This document shows positions 25,693-34,173 of a DNA stretch of 64,000 nt, piece by piece; the first letter of the stretch is position 1; every line of letters starts with the position of its first letter. The DNA is from Acidobacteriota bacterium (GTDB lineage Bacteria; Acidobacteriota; Terriglobia; Terriglobales; Acidobacteriaceae). The notes beneath the pieces were generated by a model that worked only from the letters and a program-made list of their open reading frames with translations, searched no databases and was not told where the DNA came from. The translations under genes were made by a program, and so were the position numbers. The stretch covers positions 1,364,001 through 1,428,000 of the forward strand of contig JAFDVP010000001.1 of NCBI GenBank assembly GCA_018268895.1, written 5' to 3'.

Positions 25693-26889
25693 ATGAACAT
25701 TCTTGTAGTGGAAAACGATCTGCCAACCCAGGCGCTGCTGCTGGGGTGGCTGCAGGAATGGGATCACAAGGTCTCGACCGCTGGAAACGGCTTTGAAGCG
25801 TTGAATTTGCTGGAACAACGTGATTTCGACCTCGTTCTGAGCAACTGGACCGTCTCCGAATTGGATGGGCTCGCTCTTTGCAGGAGGATTCGTGAAAATC
25901 CAAGCCCGACCTATTGCTACATCATTCTTTACACGCTCAAGCCAGGTGAGCTCGATTTTGTGGCCGGCATGGATGCCGGGGCAGATGACTTTATCAGCAT
26001 CCCGCTGGAAGCAGGGCGACTTCGAGTCAGGATCCGCGCAGCAGAACGTATCCTGACCCTTCGACAGGAGTTGGCGGAGCAGAATGCGAGTCTCAACCGG
26101 CTCAATGAAAAGCTTGGTGCGGCCTATAAGACCATCCAATCGGACCTGCAGGCCGCCTCAGCGTTACAGACGGGCTTGATGCCTAAAATCTCGGAGGTCC
26201 ATCCTTCCTTCCGGCTCGATTGGATGGTACTGCCAAGCAGCTTTCTGGCGGGCGATAATCTCAACTATTTCATGATGCAAGAGCGGTACCTCATCTTCTA
26301 CCAGCTCGACGTTGCTGGACATGGAATACCATCGGCGCTTCTTTCGGTAACCCTGAACCATCTTCTTTCTCCGCAGCCTGGGAGCCCCATGGTCCGCTTC
26401 GACCCGCATCTGGAGCTAAAGCGTATTGTTCCGCCTGTCGATGTTGTCAGCGAGCTGAATCGGCGCTTCCAGCCCCAGGGCGATGGCTACTTCACCATGA
26501 TCTATGGTGTTCTGGACACCAAGACACGCGAGGTCCGATTTTGCCAGGCTGGCCATCCTATCCCCTTGCAGATAAGACTCGACGGAACCATTAGCCCCAT
26601 CGGCAATGGGGGGTTTCCGGTTGGACTTTGGCCGGACATGACTTATGAAGAGACGACGACAATGCTCCAACCTGGCGATCGTCTTCTTCTCTACACCGAT
26701 GGAGTTCTGGATTGCGCCAACCCGGAAGGAATTCCATATTCCATGGAACAGTTGAAAAAGCTGCTTAAGCAGACGATCGGGCTCTCTACCAAGGCCGCTC
26801 TAGAGGCTGTACAAGAAGATCTTGAAAAATGGTGTGACGGAAAGAACTTTCCAGATGATGTCTCTATGCTAATAATCGAGAGCAAGTAA
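25693..26889 (+). CDS. PP2C-type (SpoIIE/RsbU-like) phosphatase with degenerate receiver domain
   Basis: 398 aa from ATG 25693. Residues 1-120 have the receiver fold (MNILVVENDLPTQALLLGWL), but the phospho-acceptor position is Asn51 (LVLSNWTVSELDG, where LLDWxxPxxDG is usual). The conserved Lys is Ile (FISIPL), and the acidic pair reads END. It should therefore not be phosphorylated normally. A coiled-coil-like helix (about 120-160, ELAEQNASLNRLNEKL) leads to a PPM/SpoIIE phosphatase domain with DVAGHGIPSALLS, FCQAGHPIPL, LLLYTDGVLDC and DDVSMLII, in which the metal-binding Asps are present. Known relatives dephosphorylate STAS anti-anti-sigma proteins. It probably forms an operon with the RsbW-like gene 27 bp downstream; the STAS gene at 31147 is the likely substrate. 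Confidence 0.9.
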   Translation: MNILVVENDLPTQALLLGWLQEWDHKVSTAGNGFEALNLLEQRDFDLVLSNWTVSELDGLALCRRIRENPSPTYCYIILYTLKPGELDFVAGMDAGADDFISIPLEAGRLRVRIRAAERILTLRQELAEQNASLNRLNEKLGAAYKTIQSDLQAASALQTGLMPKISEVHPSFRLDWMVLPSSFLAGDNLNYFMMQERYLIFYQLDVAGHGIPSALLSVTLNHLLSPQPGSPMVRFDPHLELKRIVPPVDVVSELNRRFQPQGDGYFTMIYGVLDTKTREVRFCQAGHPIPLQIRLDGTISPIGNGGFPVGLWPDMTYEETTTMLQPGDRLLLYTDGVLDCANPEGIPYSMEQLKKLLKQTIGLSTKAALEAVQEDLEKWCDGKNFPDDVSMLIIESK

Positions 26890-26916
26890 TACACTTTGGT
26901 AATAGGGATATCATCA

Positions 26917-27405
26917 ATGATCACGATATCGCTGATTCGGGAGTCAGTCTTGCAAGACCAGACAAACTACTCCATCTCGTTTTCCATCGACAGCCAACTG
27001 AATCAAATCAGTTTGGTTCGGGCTGCGTTGTCTGGAGTTCTGAAGCATCTGGGAGTCGTTGAAACAGATATTTTTTCGCTTGAATTAGCAGTAACAGAGA
27101 TCATCAACAATACTCTCGAACACGGCTACCACGGTGCAACGGATCGACCTATCGAAGTGAAGGTGAAGGTGACAGGTTCTGAGGTGCAGATCGATCTGAG
27201 CGACAATGCTCCCCCATTTCCGAAAGACCAGCTTTACCGTCTTGCTGGAAACCCGGCGCCGCTGGATGATCCTAATGAAGACTGGCCCATGCGCGGTCAT
27301 GGGTTGCAGATTGTTCGGCAGATTGTTGACTCAATCGATCTTACTTCCGACTATCAACGAAACCATATGACCATTCGAAAGCATGTCGGCCTGCAAAACA
27401 ACTAG
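26917..27405 (+). CDS. Anti-sigma factor / serine-protein kinase, RsbW-like (HATPase_c_2)
   Basis: 162 aa from ATG 26917, preceded by TAGGGA about 8 bases upstream; a TTG at 26896 in the same frame is less likely. GHKL ATPase signatures: N-box LAVTEIINNTLEHGYHG (Glu, Asn and His in place), G1-like LSDNAPPFP, and G2 MRGHGLQIVRQIVD. Members phosphorylate STAS partners and sequester sigma factors or other targets. It is directly downstream of the PP2C phosphatase, forming the opposing kinase/phosphatase pair of a partner switch. No sigma factor gene is visible nearby, so its target is unknown. It is convergent with the next gene (5 bp between stops). Confidence 0.88.
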   Translation: MITISLIRESVLQDQTNYSISFSIDSQLNQISLVRAALSGVLKHLGVVETDIFSLELAVTEIINNTLEHGYHGATDRPIEVKVKVTGSEVQIDLSDNAPPFPKDQLYRLAGNPAPLDDPNEDWPMRGHGLQIVRQIVDSIDLTSDYQRNHMTIRKHVGLQNN

Positions 27406-27410
27406 AGCAC

Positions 27411-28922
27411 TCAACTTGTCAGGTCTGCTGGAAAAACTAAACGTAGAAAGTATTTTAGCGAGAGCTTGAGATTGTATATAAAACTACGCCGTACAACGTA
27501 GTAGGCATCGGCCAGATAGCGCTGCGTTTCATCTGCCGGATCACTGAGCGACAATGCAGCTTCGGTAATCAGCCCGGCAGATCCTCCCAAATACAAAACA
27601 CGCCAATCTGTGGGAAGCTTCTCAATCTCTTCTGGAGTGCGCGGCGGGAGCCCCACAAAGCCGATGCGCCCCTTTGCGACAGCGAAGAGCCCCGGAAGAA
27701 ACTGGCGCAAAAATGTACGCCAGCCAGCTTTTCGGGGAACACTCCACGCATCTGCGCCCAGGCAAAGAAGCGAATACCCGCGGGACGATATCTCATTCTC
27801 TCTCGAGGGCAATTGGACCATCTGTATCGAAACATAGGACAACCTGCGGAGAACGCCAAATACGATGGCTGCCAGGATGGATACAGGCAAAAAAAGAAGG
27901 ATCAGCAGAACCGCAAGAACGGATTGAGCTCTTAGAATCAACCAACTCTGTTTGCGTGGTTGATTCAGCCCCCCAAGAAGAAAGCTTTCGACAACATCGA
28001 CGCCTGTTCCAAGACGCGCATTGATGAGCAGATTGTGGTCGACGAGCACCTTATTCAGCTCAAGCCCTTCGCCGACATAGCTCCCCGCAGTAACCAGAGA
28101 ATGTTCGATCGTCGTGTTTGTGTCTACGATGCACTCTCCCTCAATGACAGCATTCGGCCCGAGCCTTACCCCTCGATTGAGGCGGCTGTTAGGCCCGACA
28201 TAAAGAGGGGCCGTGAGTTCGACGGTAGGATGGATTACGACATTACGTGATATCCAGATTCCCGGCTCGCGCTCCATTCCGTTGATCTTTATTCCGTCGA
28301 GGCTGCCTCCCAGCAGCATTGTTTGTGTTTCCAACAATGAGGCAGGCGTGGAGGCGTCCAGCCACTTCTGAACTCGAATGACTCTCGCCTCCGAGCTTGA
28401 TGCAAGGCCCTCAAGATTGACCTGTAGTTCCTCAATTGTCTGGTTTGCAAAGCTGTCGCTCACAGCTCCTGCGGCAAAGACGGCAGTTCCCTTCCATGCT
28501 TCCAGCTTGGCAGCGGATGGAGCATCTCTTACAGGATCCGTTATGCCATAAAAAAGCGTTGGCTTCTCAAAAACAGCATCGGCAAGCCCCACACAGGGGT
28601 AACTCTCAGCATGTATAAGGCTCCAGGGCTGTGTCCGGATCTCAGGAATAATCTTCAGGGAACGATACGGGCGCTCAGGGTGAGCAGCCAGATGATACCG
28701 AAATTTGCACCCCCACCGATCGCCATTGCCCAACAGTGCCTCGACGGCTTCAGGGGCGTGGCAGACGATAAGCTCTATCGTTACAATCCCCTGGGCCACC
28801 AGGCTTTCGACAATATGCTGAAGCAGCGGCCGGTCCCCTAACGGCAATAGCACCAGCGAACGCTTGGCATCAAGGCTGTGCATGCTCCTTGACCGGCTGG
28901 GGATAACGATGACACCTACCAT
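27411..28922 (-). CDS. Degenerate nucleotidyltransferase / beta-helix / PGT-like fusion
   Basis: About 503 aa from ATG 28922 (behind GGGGGTGAG), or 520 aa from 28973. The N-terminal part has the NDP-sugar pyrophosphorylase pattern (GDRPLLQHIVESLVAQGI), but the GxGTR nucleotide-binding loop is replaced (VIVIPSRSRSMHSLDAK). The middle is a left-handed beta-helix (VIHPTVELTAPLYVGPNSRL, NAVIEGECIVDTNTTIEHSL). A transmembrane helix follows (about residues 325-355, SVLAVLLILLFLPVSILAA). The end resembles the last part of a bacterial sugar transferase (FAVAKGRIGFVGLPPR compares with NVLKGxMSLVGPRP), but the catalytic Asp-Glu pair of LDELPQ is replaced by RQFLPG. Both enzymatic halves therefore look inactive. 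A scaffold or sensor role in EPS assembly is inferred, not shown. Confidence 0.75.
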   Translation of the reverse strand: MVGVIVIPSRSRSMHSLDAKRSLVLLPLGDRPLLQHIVESLVAQGIVTIELIVCHAPEAVEALLGNGDRWGCKFRYHLAAHPERPYRSLKIIPEIRTQPWSLIHAESYPCVGLADAVFEKPTLFYGITDPVRDAPSAAKLEAWKGTAVFAAGAVSDSFANQTIEELQVNLEGLASSSEARVIRVQKWLDASTPASLLETQTMLLGGSLDGIKINGMEREPGIWISRNVVIHPTVELTAPLYVGPNSRLNRGVRLGPNAVIEGECIVDTNTTIEHSLVTAGSYVGEGLELNKVLVDHNLLINARLGTGVDVVESFLLGGLNQPRKQSWLILRAQSVLAVLLILLFLPVSILAAIVFGVLRRLSYVSIQMVQLPSRENEISSRGYSLLCLGADAWSVPRKAGWRTFLRQFLPGLFAVAKGRIGFVGLPPRTPEEIEKLPTDWRVLYLGGSAGLITEAALSLSDPADETQRYLADAYYVVRRSFIYNLKLSLKYFLRLVFPADLTS

Positions 28923-29194
28923 CTCACCCCCATGCAGCTTATGCGGACAGGAGAGGTGTTTGGAGCTTCGCAATAGAAAAACAACGCTTTACCGGGAAAA
29001 CATCTGTGCTGCATCCTGCGATAGTCCTTCCAACAAGCGATATACTCCACAGAGAACCTCAAAACAGCACCTTTTCTCGTAGCGATAGAATACCCATCTT
29101 TCGAAAAATGACTTCACTTCAAGAAAAAGAATGTCAATTTCGCATAGTTAATCTTAAATAGAACTACGAATCAACTGCTTTGAGGAGGTACGGG

Positions 29195-29956
29195 GTGGGA
29201 AGCGCTGATGTATTCGGCATGCATTTCTCTCGGATAACAACCGAAGAACTGTGCCTCCGGATTGCCCGCGAACCCCTTCCTGCCGGCAAGGGGCCGCGAC
29301 TGCTCTTTACAGCAAATCTGGATCATATCGTGAATCTCCGCCGCAATGCTGAGTTTCGCGAAGCTTACAGCAATGCCTATCTAGTAACTGCCGATGGAAC
29401 GCCGGTTTATCTCTATGCGCGCTTTAGAGGGTCGGCTGTACAGGAACGTGTGACCGGGTCTGACCTTCTTTTCGGTCTCGCTCAGGAACTGCCACGATGT
29501 GACTGCCGCTGTTTTTTCGTTCCAAGCAGCGAAAAAACCGCGGAACTTCTTGTGAAATTGTTTGCCGGACGCGGTTTGGACGAAAAGGCCATCGAAACCG
29601 TTGTTCCCCCGTTTGGGTTCGAAAAAGATCCTGACTACACGCAATGGCTACTGCAAAGGATCCGAGAGCATCGCACGACACACCTTTTTTTCGGGGTTGG
29701 CGCGCCCAAATCTGAAATTTGGGCGAACAAGCATAGAGAAGAGTTAGGAAACTGCTATGTTCTCTGTGCTGGAGCTGGCCTGGATATGCTGGCCGGCCTC
29801 AAGCAAAGGGCCCCGCAGTGGGTGCAAAGATACGGTTTAGAGTGGTTCTGGCGGTTTTGTCTTGAACCGAGGAGACTTTTCCTCAGATACTTCGTCAGCT
29901 CGTGGAGGTTTCTGGCCGCCGTCATTGACGACTTACGATCCAGGGTCATCAATTAG
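29195..29956 (+). CDS. WecG/TagA/CpsF family glycosyltransferase
   Basis: 253 aa. The start is set at GTG 29195 because a near-perfect GAGGAGGT (29182-29189) ends 5 bases before it; the TTG at 29180 would overlap that site. Family landmarks: ADVFGMHFSRITTEE at the start, FTANLDHIVNLRRN, TADGTPVYLYARF, GSDLLFGLAQEL, FFGVGAPKSEIWANK and CAGAGLDMLAG. The family transfers N-acetylmannosaminuronic acid, ManNAc or similar sugars to a lipid-linked acceptor, usually as the second sugar of a glycan. It is divergent from the degenerate fusion gene and convergent with the priming PGT (19 bp). It probably works right after that PGT. Confidence 0.9.
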   Translation: MGSADVFGMHFSRITTEELCLRIAREPLPAGKGPRLLFTANLDHIVNLRRNAEFREAYSNAYLVTADGTPVYLYARFRGSAVQERVTGSDLLFGLAQELPRCDCRCFFVPSSEKTAELLVKLFAGRGLDEKAIETVVPPFGFEKDPDYTQWLLQRIREHRTTHLFFGVGAPKSEIWANKHREELGNCYVLCAGAGLDMLAGLKQRAPQWVQRYGLEWFWRFCLEPRRLFLRYFVSSWRFLAAVIDDLRSRVIN

Positions 29957-29975
29957 AAACGCATCGCCATTTTTC

Positions 29976-30794
29976 TCAATAGGCCCCCCGGCCTATCAGA
30001 ATCGCGGGGATTGTCTTTATGAGCAGCAGTATGTCCAGAAACAGGCTATGGCTGTCAATGTACTGAGTATCCAACCTGACTTGCTGCTCAAAAGATAGCT
30101 CGCTCCTGCCACTAACCTGCCATATACATGTCAGGCCCGGCTTCACCTCAAGCCGCCTGCGATCACTCACCGAATAGCGGGCCACCTCCCGAGGAAGGGG
30201 TGGGCGCGGGCCAACCAGGGACATCTCGCCCTTCAATACGCACCACAGTTGTGGCAGTTCATCCAGACTGAGCTTGCGGATAGTCCCACCTATCCATGTA
30301 ATTCGAGGATCCCGCTTTATCTTGAACGTGATCCCATCGCCATGCTGGTTCTCAGATACCAGTTGCGATCTTAGCTTCTCTGCATCAACAACCATGGAGC
30401 GGAACTTCGGAAACCGGAATTCTCTTCCCCACAGGCCGACACGCGTCTGCCAGAATAATGCAGGACCGCCGTCTTGGAGGCGAATAATTGCTGCAAGAAT
30501 AAAGAACAGCGGAGAGAACGCGACAAGTGCAATCGACGAAATGACAATATCCATTGCGCGCTTGAAAAACTTGGCACCGTTGACAACAAATGCCCAGCTG
30601 AGCATCTTGAGATGAACCTTGAAAGCACGGAGACGGCCCCCTGCGTGCCACGAATCTCCGTACCCCCGATACAATTGGTCTACGAGAGATTTCCTGCCAA
30701 AATCGATATGTAGCCTTGAGGCGCCCACGTGGTTCCCCTTCTGTGAGCCACCATCACAAACCGGCACATGCCTCTGATTCACGCATCCTCCCAC
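29976..30794 (-). CDS. Priming sugar phosphotransferase (polyprenyl-phosphate glycosylphosphotransferase)
   Basis: Up to 272 aa. The core is a monotopic bacterial sugar transferase: KFFKRAMDIVISSIALVAF with the reentrant hydrophobic helix, GREFRFPKFRSM, the catalytic Asp-Glu in RKLSLDELPQLW, MSLVGPRPPLPREV, GLTCIWQVSGR and the C-terminal GRGAY. The frame also encodes about 60 residues in front of the core, and ATG 30605 is an alternative start, so the N terminus is uncertain. It starts EPS repeat-unit assembly by moving a sugar-1-phosphate from a UDP-sugar onto undecaprenyl phosphate at the inner membrane. Unlike the degenerate relative at 27411-28922, all catalytic residues are present. Confidence 0.92.
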   Translation of the reverse strand: MGGCVNQRHVPVCDGGSQKGNHVGASRLHIDFGRKSLVDQLYRGYGDSWHAGGRLRAFKVHLKMLSWAFVVNGAKFFKRAMDIVISSIALVAFSPLFFILAAIIRLQDGGPALFWQTRVGLWGREFRFPKFRSMVVDAEKLRSQLVSENQHGDGITFKIKRDPRITWIGGTIRKLSLDELPQLWCVLKGEMSLVGPRPPLPREVARYSVSDRRRLEVKPGLTCIWQVSGRSELSFEQQVRLDTQYIDSHSLFLDILLLIKTIPAILIGRGAY

Positions 30795-31146
30795 TGACCC
30801 CCTAAGGTACCTCTTTTTAGAGAGATATGCTGTACAGCGTTCGTGGGATGGGTTTAGGCCCTTGTTGCAGGAAAACTAGAATCGAAGCTGTCCTGGGATG
30901 TGACCGTGCTCTTGCCCTTATGCATGAAATCGTCACTTATTTTGGGTTGAAGTATACTATGCGCTCGGGGCGATACAACTGTTTTATTTGGGTTTAACGC
31001 CAAATTCGGTGCAATCCTTTAGTTAGGACGGAGTACATCACGATGGGTACCTTTCGTCACATGTGGGCGATGTGATACATCAAGAAAGCGATTCAGGGAT
31101 GAAGCCTCCCCCTATCTTGAGAGTCGGATATTTCTGGAGTTAGAGA
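30795..31146. promoter_or_regulatory. 352-bp divergent region with inverted repeat upstream of the STAS gene
   Basis: No gene is seen here. It separates the divergent priming PGT and STAS genes, so both promoters should lie in it. A dyad TCACAT (31057-31062), 7 bases, ATGTGA (31070-31075) sits 71-90 bases before the STAS start and has the geometry of a dimeric regulator site. A TATACT at about 30954 could be part of a -10 element, but no matching -35 was found. Confidence 0.35.
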
Positions 31147-31485
31147 ATGCAGGTTTTGAGTTCTGAAAAAGAGGGCGTCCTGGTTGGGAAGATCGATGCG
31201 AAGGCCCTCGACGCAAGCAATGCGCGCGCATTTAAAGACGCCATCAAACCGATGCTGACCCAGGGAGCTCGGTTGGTGCTGGATCTCTCCAAAGTGGAGT
31301 TCATCGACAGCAGCGGCCTTGGCGCGCTGGTTTCCTGCCTTCGGCAAGCGCACGCCGACGGCGGCGAGATCAAGCTGTCTGGGCTAAGCAAACCGGCCCG
31401 CGCATTATTTGAACTCGTGCGGATGCACAGGGTGTTTGAAGTTTTCAATAATTCAGAAGAGGCCGTCACCTCATATATCGCATGA
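31147..31485 (+). CDS. STAS-domain anti-sigma factor antagonist (RsbV/SpoIIAA-like)
   Basis: 112 aa, the usual single-domain STAS length. ATG 31147 has a GGAG about 9 bases upstream. The phosphorylatable serine lies in VEFIDSSGLGALVSCLR (residues about 52-68), with KLSGLSKPARALFELVRM after it. In known systems the unphosphorylated form binds the RsbW-like kinase and frees its target, and the PP2C phosphatase regenerates it. It stands at the head of the GT4-GT2 run (31590-34051) and 4 kb from the phosphatase/kinase pair, so it is the natural third member. The linkage is inferred from location. Confidence 0.92.
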   Translation: MQVLSSEKEGVLVGKIDAKALDASNARAFKDAIKPMLTQGARLVLDLSKVEFIDSSGLGALVSCLRQAHADGGEIKLSGLSKPARALFELVRMHRVFEVFNNSEEAVTSYIA

Positions 31486-31589
31486 TCATGCAGACGTAGA
31501 ATCCTCTTTCGACACTGTGCCGTTGTCTTCGGCAACAACGTTGTTCCTTCGTGTTGTTCTTCGAACACTTGCAAATTCAGGCCTTGCCC

Positions 31590-32822
31590 ATGACGAAGTC
31601 ATCGTCGCTGCGGATTGGATATTTGATCAGCAAGTATCCCGCCGTCTCCCACACGTTTATTCTTCGCGAAATTGCGGCGATACGACAACGAGCGATCACC
31701 ATTGAAGTGGCTTCGATCAACGAGGCAGGTGATCGCAATACGCTGACCCAGGCCGAACGGGATGAAGCCGATTCCACTTTCTACGTAAAACGCGCAGGCG
31801 CAGTTGGTGCGCTGAGATCCCTCGCGACGTTGGGCCTACGGCATCCCGGCAGACTCTTTGCAGGGGTTGGTCTGGCGTTCAAACTTGGCCACATGGCCCC
31901 ACGTCGTACGCTGCTTTGCCTGTTTTACCTTGCCGAAGCGGCGATTCTGGCTCAATGGATGAAGGAGCGTTCCCTCACCCACCTTCACGTTCATTTCGCC
32001 ACTCAGGCGGCAACGGTTGCCCTCATTCTCAAGACAATTGCTCCGATCGATTTTTCGATGATGGTGCACGGACCTGATGAGTTTTACGACGTGGACAGCT
32101 ACTTTCTTGAAGAAAAAGTCGTAAAAGCACGGTTTGCCGTCTGCATCAGCTACTTTGCGCAGAGCCAGATGATGAAGCTGTCTCCTGGAACCGCCTGGGA
32201 GAAGTTCGATATAGCGAGGCTGGGTGTCGATTGCTCTCACTTCGTCCCCCGGCCGTTTCGTACGTCGCCAGAGGCGTTCGAGGTGCTGTGCGTAGGCCGC
32301 CTGGTTTCGACCAAGGGCCAGCGCATATTGATCGAGGCCGCAGAGCAACTAGTCCGCCAGGGCAGGAGCTTTCAGTTGCGGTTTGTTGGTGACGGTCCGG
32401 ACAGGAGCGAGCTGGAGCATCTTGTGAGTGGCAAAGGGCTGGCGGCACAGATTCGCTTTGAGGGGCCAATCAATCAGGACAGGATCCTGGCCTTCTACCG
32501 GCAGGCAGACATCTTTGCCCTTGCCAGTTTTGCGGAGGGGATTCCCGTCGTCCTGATGGAGGCAATGGCCATGGAGATTCCCTGCATTGCCACGGCGATC
32601 AATGGCATCCCGGAGCTTATACGCGACGGCGTTGATGGCTTGCTCGTTGCGCCCTCCGATGTGGATGGACTGGCAGCGGCGTTGGCGCGTCTGATGGATG
32701 AGCACGGATTGCGAGAATCCCTGGGCAAAGCCGGGCGGCAGCGTGTGCTGGAGAGCTATGAGATTTCGGCGAGCGCCGACCGGCTGCGGGATGTTTTTGA
32801 AAAGAGGCTGGGGGCACATTGA
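31590..32822 (+). CDS. Glycosyltransferase family 4 (colanic-acid type)
   Basis: 410 aa from ATG 31590, with an AGG about 10 bases upstream; an ATG at 31551 would add 13 residues. GT-B fold: N-terminal RIGYLISKYPAVSHTFILRE, which is typical of WcaL/AmsK-like EPS glycosyltransferases. The donor domain follows with EVLCVGRLVSTKGQRILIEA, LRFVGDGPDRSELEHL and FALASFAEGIPVVLMEAM, which carries the E-x7-E region. Its stop overlaps the start of the next gene (TTGA, 32819-32822), so the two are translationally coupled. It probably adds a sugar to the lipid-linked repeat unit on the cytoplasmic side. Confidence 0.9.
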   Translation: MTKSSSLRIGYLISKYPAVSHTFILREIAAIRQRAITIEVASINEAGDRNTLTQAERDEADSTFYVKRAGAVGALRSLATLGLRHPGRLFAGVGLAFKLGHMAPRRTLLCLFYLAEAAILAQWMKERSLTHLHVHFATQAATVALILKTIAPIDFSMMVHGPDEFYDVDSYFLEEKVVKARFAVCISYFAQSQMMKLSPGTAWEKFDIARLGVDCSHFVPRPFRTSPEAFEVLCVGRLVSTKGQRILIEAAEQLVRQGRSFQLRFVGDGPDRSELEHLVSGKGLAAQIRFEGPINQDRILAFYRQADIFALASFAEGIPVVLMEAMAMEIPCIATAINGIPELIRDGVDGLLVAPSDVDGLAAALARLMDEHGLRESLGKAGRQRVLESYEISASADRLRDVFEKRLGAH

Positions 32823-34051
32823 TCGACGGACCGCTCACAGCGCTTTGGGGAGTTGCGGGAGTTGCAGCGGCATGGTTTACGCTGCCGGGCTCCGTCGAAC
32901 TACTCACGCTAAGCCTTGCTGCGCTGCTGCCATCTCGACGACGAGCGGGTCCCTCTACGGCACCGGCATCGTGGCGGGTCGCAGTTGTAGTTCCAGCTCA
33001 CAATGAAGAAGGTGGCATCGCCAATTGCGTTCAAAGTCTCCGGCGGGCAGTTGATGGAAGCGTCGATGCCGACATCTATGTCATCGCAGACAATTGCACC
33101 GATGCCACGGCATCTGCCGCTTCGCGGGCAGGCGCCAGGGTACTGACGCGAACAAATGAACGGCAACGTGGCAAAGGTTATGCGCTCCACTTCGCCTTTC
33201 AGTCCCTGGAACCGCTGGGCTATGACTGCGTTTTGATCGTGGATGCCGATACGGAGGTTGCACCGAACTTCATTCAGGCGACGGCAGGCGCCATGCGCGA
33301 CGGCGCTGAAGCGGTGCAGGCCCGATACCTGGTTAGCAATCCTGAAGAGAGTACACGAACACGGCTGATGGGTCTGGCACTCAGGGCCTTCAACGTGGTT
33401 CGTCCGCTGGGAAGGGAGAACCTTGGCCTTTCCGCGGGGATTCTTGGCAACGGCTTTGGCCTCCGGAACGAAACGCTCAGGGCAGTTCCCTATCTGGCCG
33501 CCTCGGTTGTGGAAGACCTGGAATATCACCTGTCGCTCGTGCGGTCGGGCCGACGAGTCAGGTTCATCAACGAGACGACAGTTTTTGGCGAGATGCCGGT
33601 TCGGGGAAAGGGCGTTGAGGTACAGCGGTCGCGATGGGAGGGCGGCCGGCTCAGGATGCTGCTCGAAAAGAGTCCGGGGCTGGCACTCAGCGTGCTTCGT
33701 GGACGCTTCTCGATGCTTGAGCCGCTTCTGGAGCTGCTTCTGCTCCCATTAGCATTCCATGTCGCCCTGTTAGCCGTGGCCATTTCGGCGCCTGTTCCTG
33801 CAGCACGCTACATCGGCCTTGCTGGAGCAGCGATCGTATTGCTCCATCTGTTTGCGGCAATCGTAGTTGGCGGCGGAAGCTGGAAAGACCTCGGGACGCT
33901 GGCGGCCGCACCCTTTTATGTTCTGTGGAAGATCATGCTGATCCCGTCGCTGCTCAAAAATGCCCGCTCGGAGAATGCGTGGGTCCGAACTCATCGAAAT
34001 ACCGAGCTAACAGACGAGAATGAAAAGCGCTCGCCTGACAATGTTCAATAA
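32819..34051 (+). CDS. Membrane glycosyltransferase family 2 with processive-type QxxRW motif
   Basis: 410 aa from a TTG overlapping the upstream stop. There is one N-terminal hydrophobic stretch, then a GT-A domain with VAVVVPAHNEEGGIANCVQS, VLIVDADTEVAP (the DxD), an EDLEYHL acceptor-side motif and QRSRW (about residue 265). QxxRW is typical of processive or CESA-like GT2 enzymes. Two or three hydrophobic segments follow (about 300-385). It could polymerise or extend a beta-linked glycan, or act as a lipid-linked sugar transferase. A strong hairpin-plus-T-run follows the stop, ending this unit. Confidence 0.88.
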   Translation: MIDGPLTALWGVAGVAAAWFTLPGSVELLTLSLAALLPSRRRAGPSTAPASWRVAVVVPAHNEEGGIANCVQSLRRAVDGSVDADIYVIADNCTDATASAASRAGARVLTRTNERQRGKGYALHFAFQSLEPLGYDCVLIVDADTEVAPNFIQATAGAMRDGAEAVQARYLVSNPEESTRTRLMGLALRAFNVVRPLGRENLGLSAGILGNGFGLRNETLRAVPYLAASVVEDLEYHLSLVRSGRRVRFINETTVFGEMPVRGKGVEVQRSRWEGGRLRMLLEKSPGLALSVLRGRFSMLEPLLELLLLPLAFHVALLAVAISAPVPAARYIGLAGAAIVLLHLFAAIVVGGGSWKDLGTLAAAPFYVLWKIMLIPSLLKNARSENAWVRTHRNTELTDENEKRSPDNVQ

Positions 34052-34064
34052 GAAGGCATCCAGT

Positions 34065-34097
34065 CAGAAAGTAGACTGGGGGTCTTTTTTCTTTCTG
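34065..34097 (+). terminator. Intrinsic terminator after the GT2 gene
   Basis: AGAC (34073-34076), loop TGGGG, GTCT (34082-34085), followed by five T (34086-34090). An outer arm pair CAGAAAG (34065-34071) / CTTTCTG (34091-34097) can extend the stem. It starts 13 bases after the stop at 34051 and separates the GT4-GT2 unit from the ATP-grasp gene. Confidence 0.7.
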
Positions 34098-34173
34098 GTA
34101 AATTAACCGTTCGCTTTAATGGCCCCTGTGTGTTAAGTCTTTGGAAAGAAAATTGCGCGAATTTGCGCCCCAA

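Noticed and set aside
29180..29194. TTG start for the WecG-like gene
   Set aside because: It would place the start inside the strong GAGGAGGT; GTG 29195 has ideal spacing.
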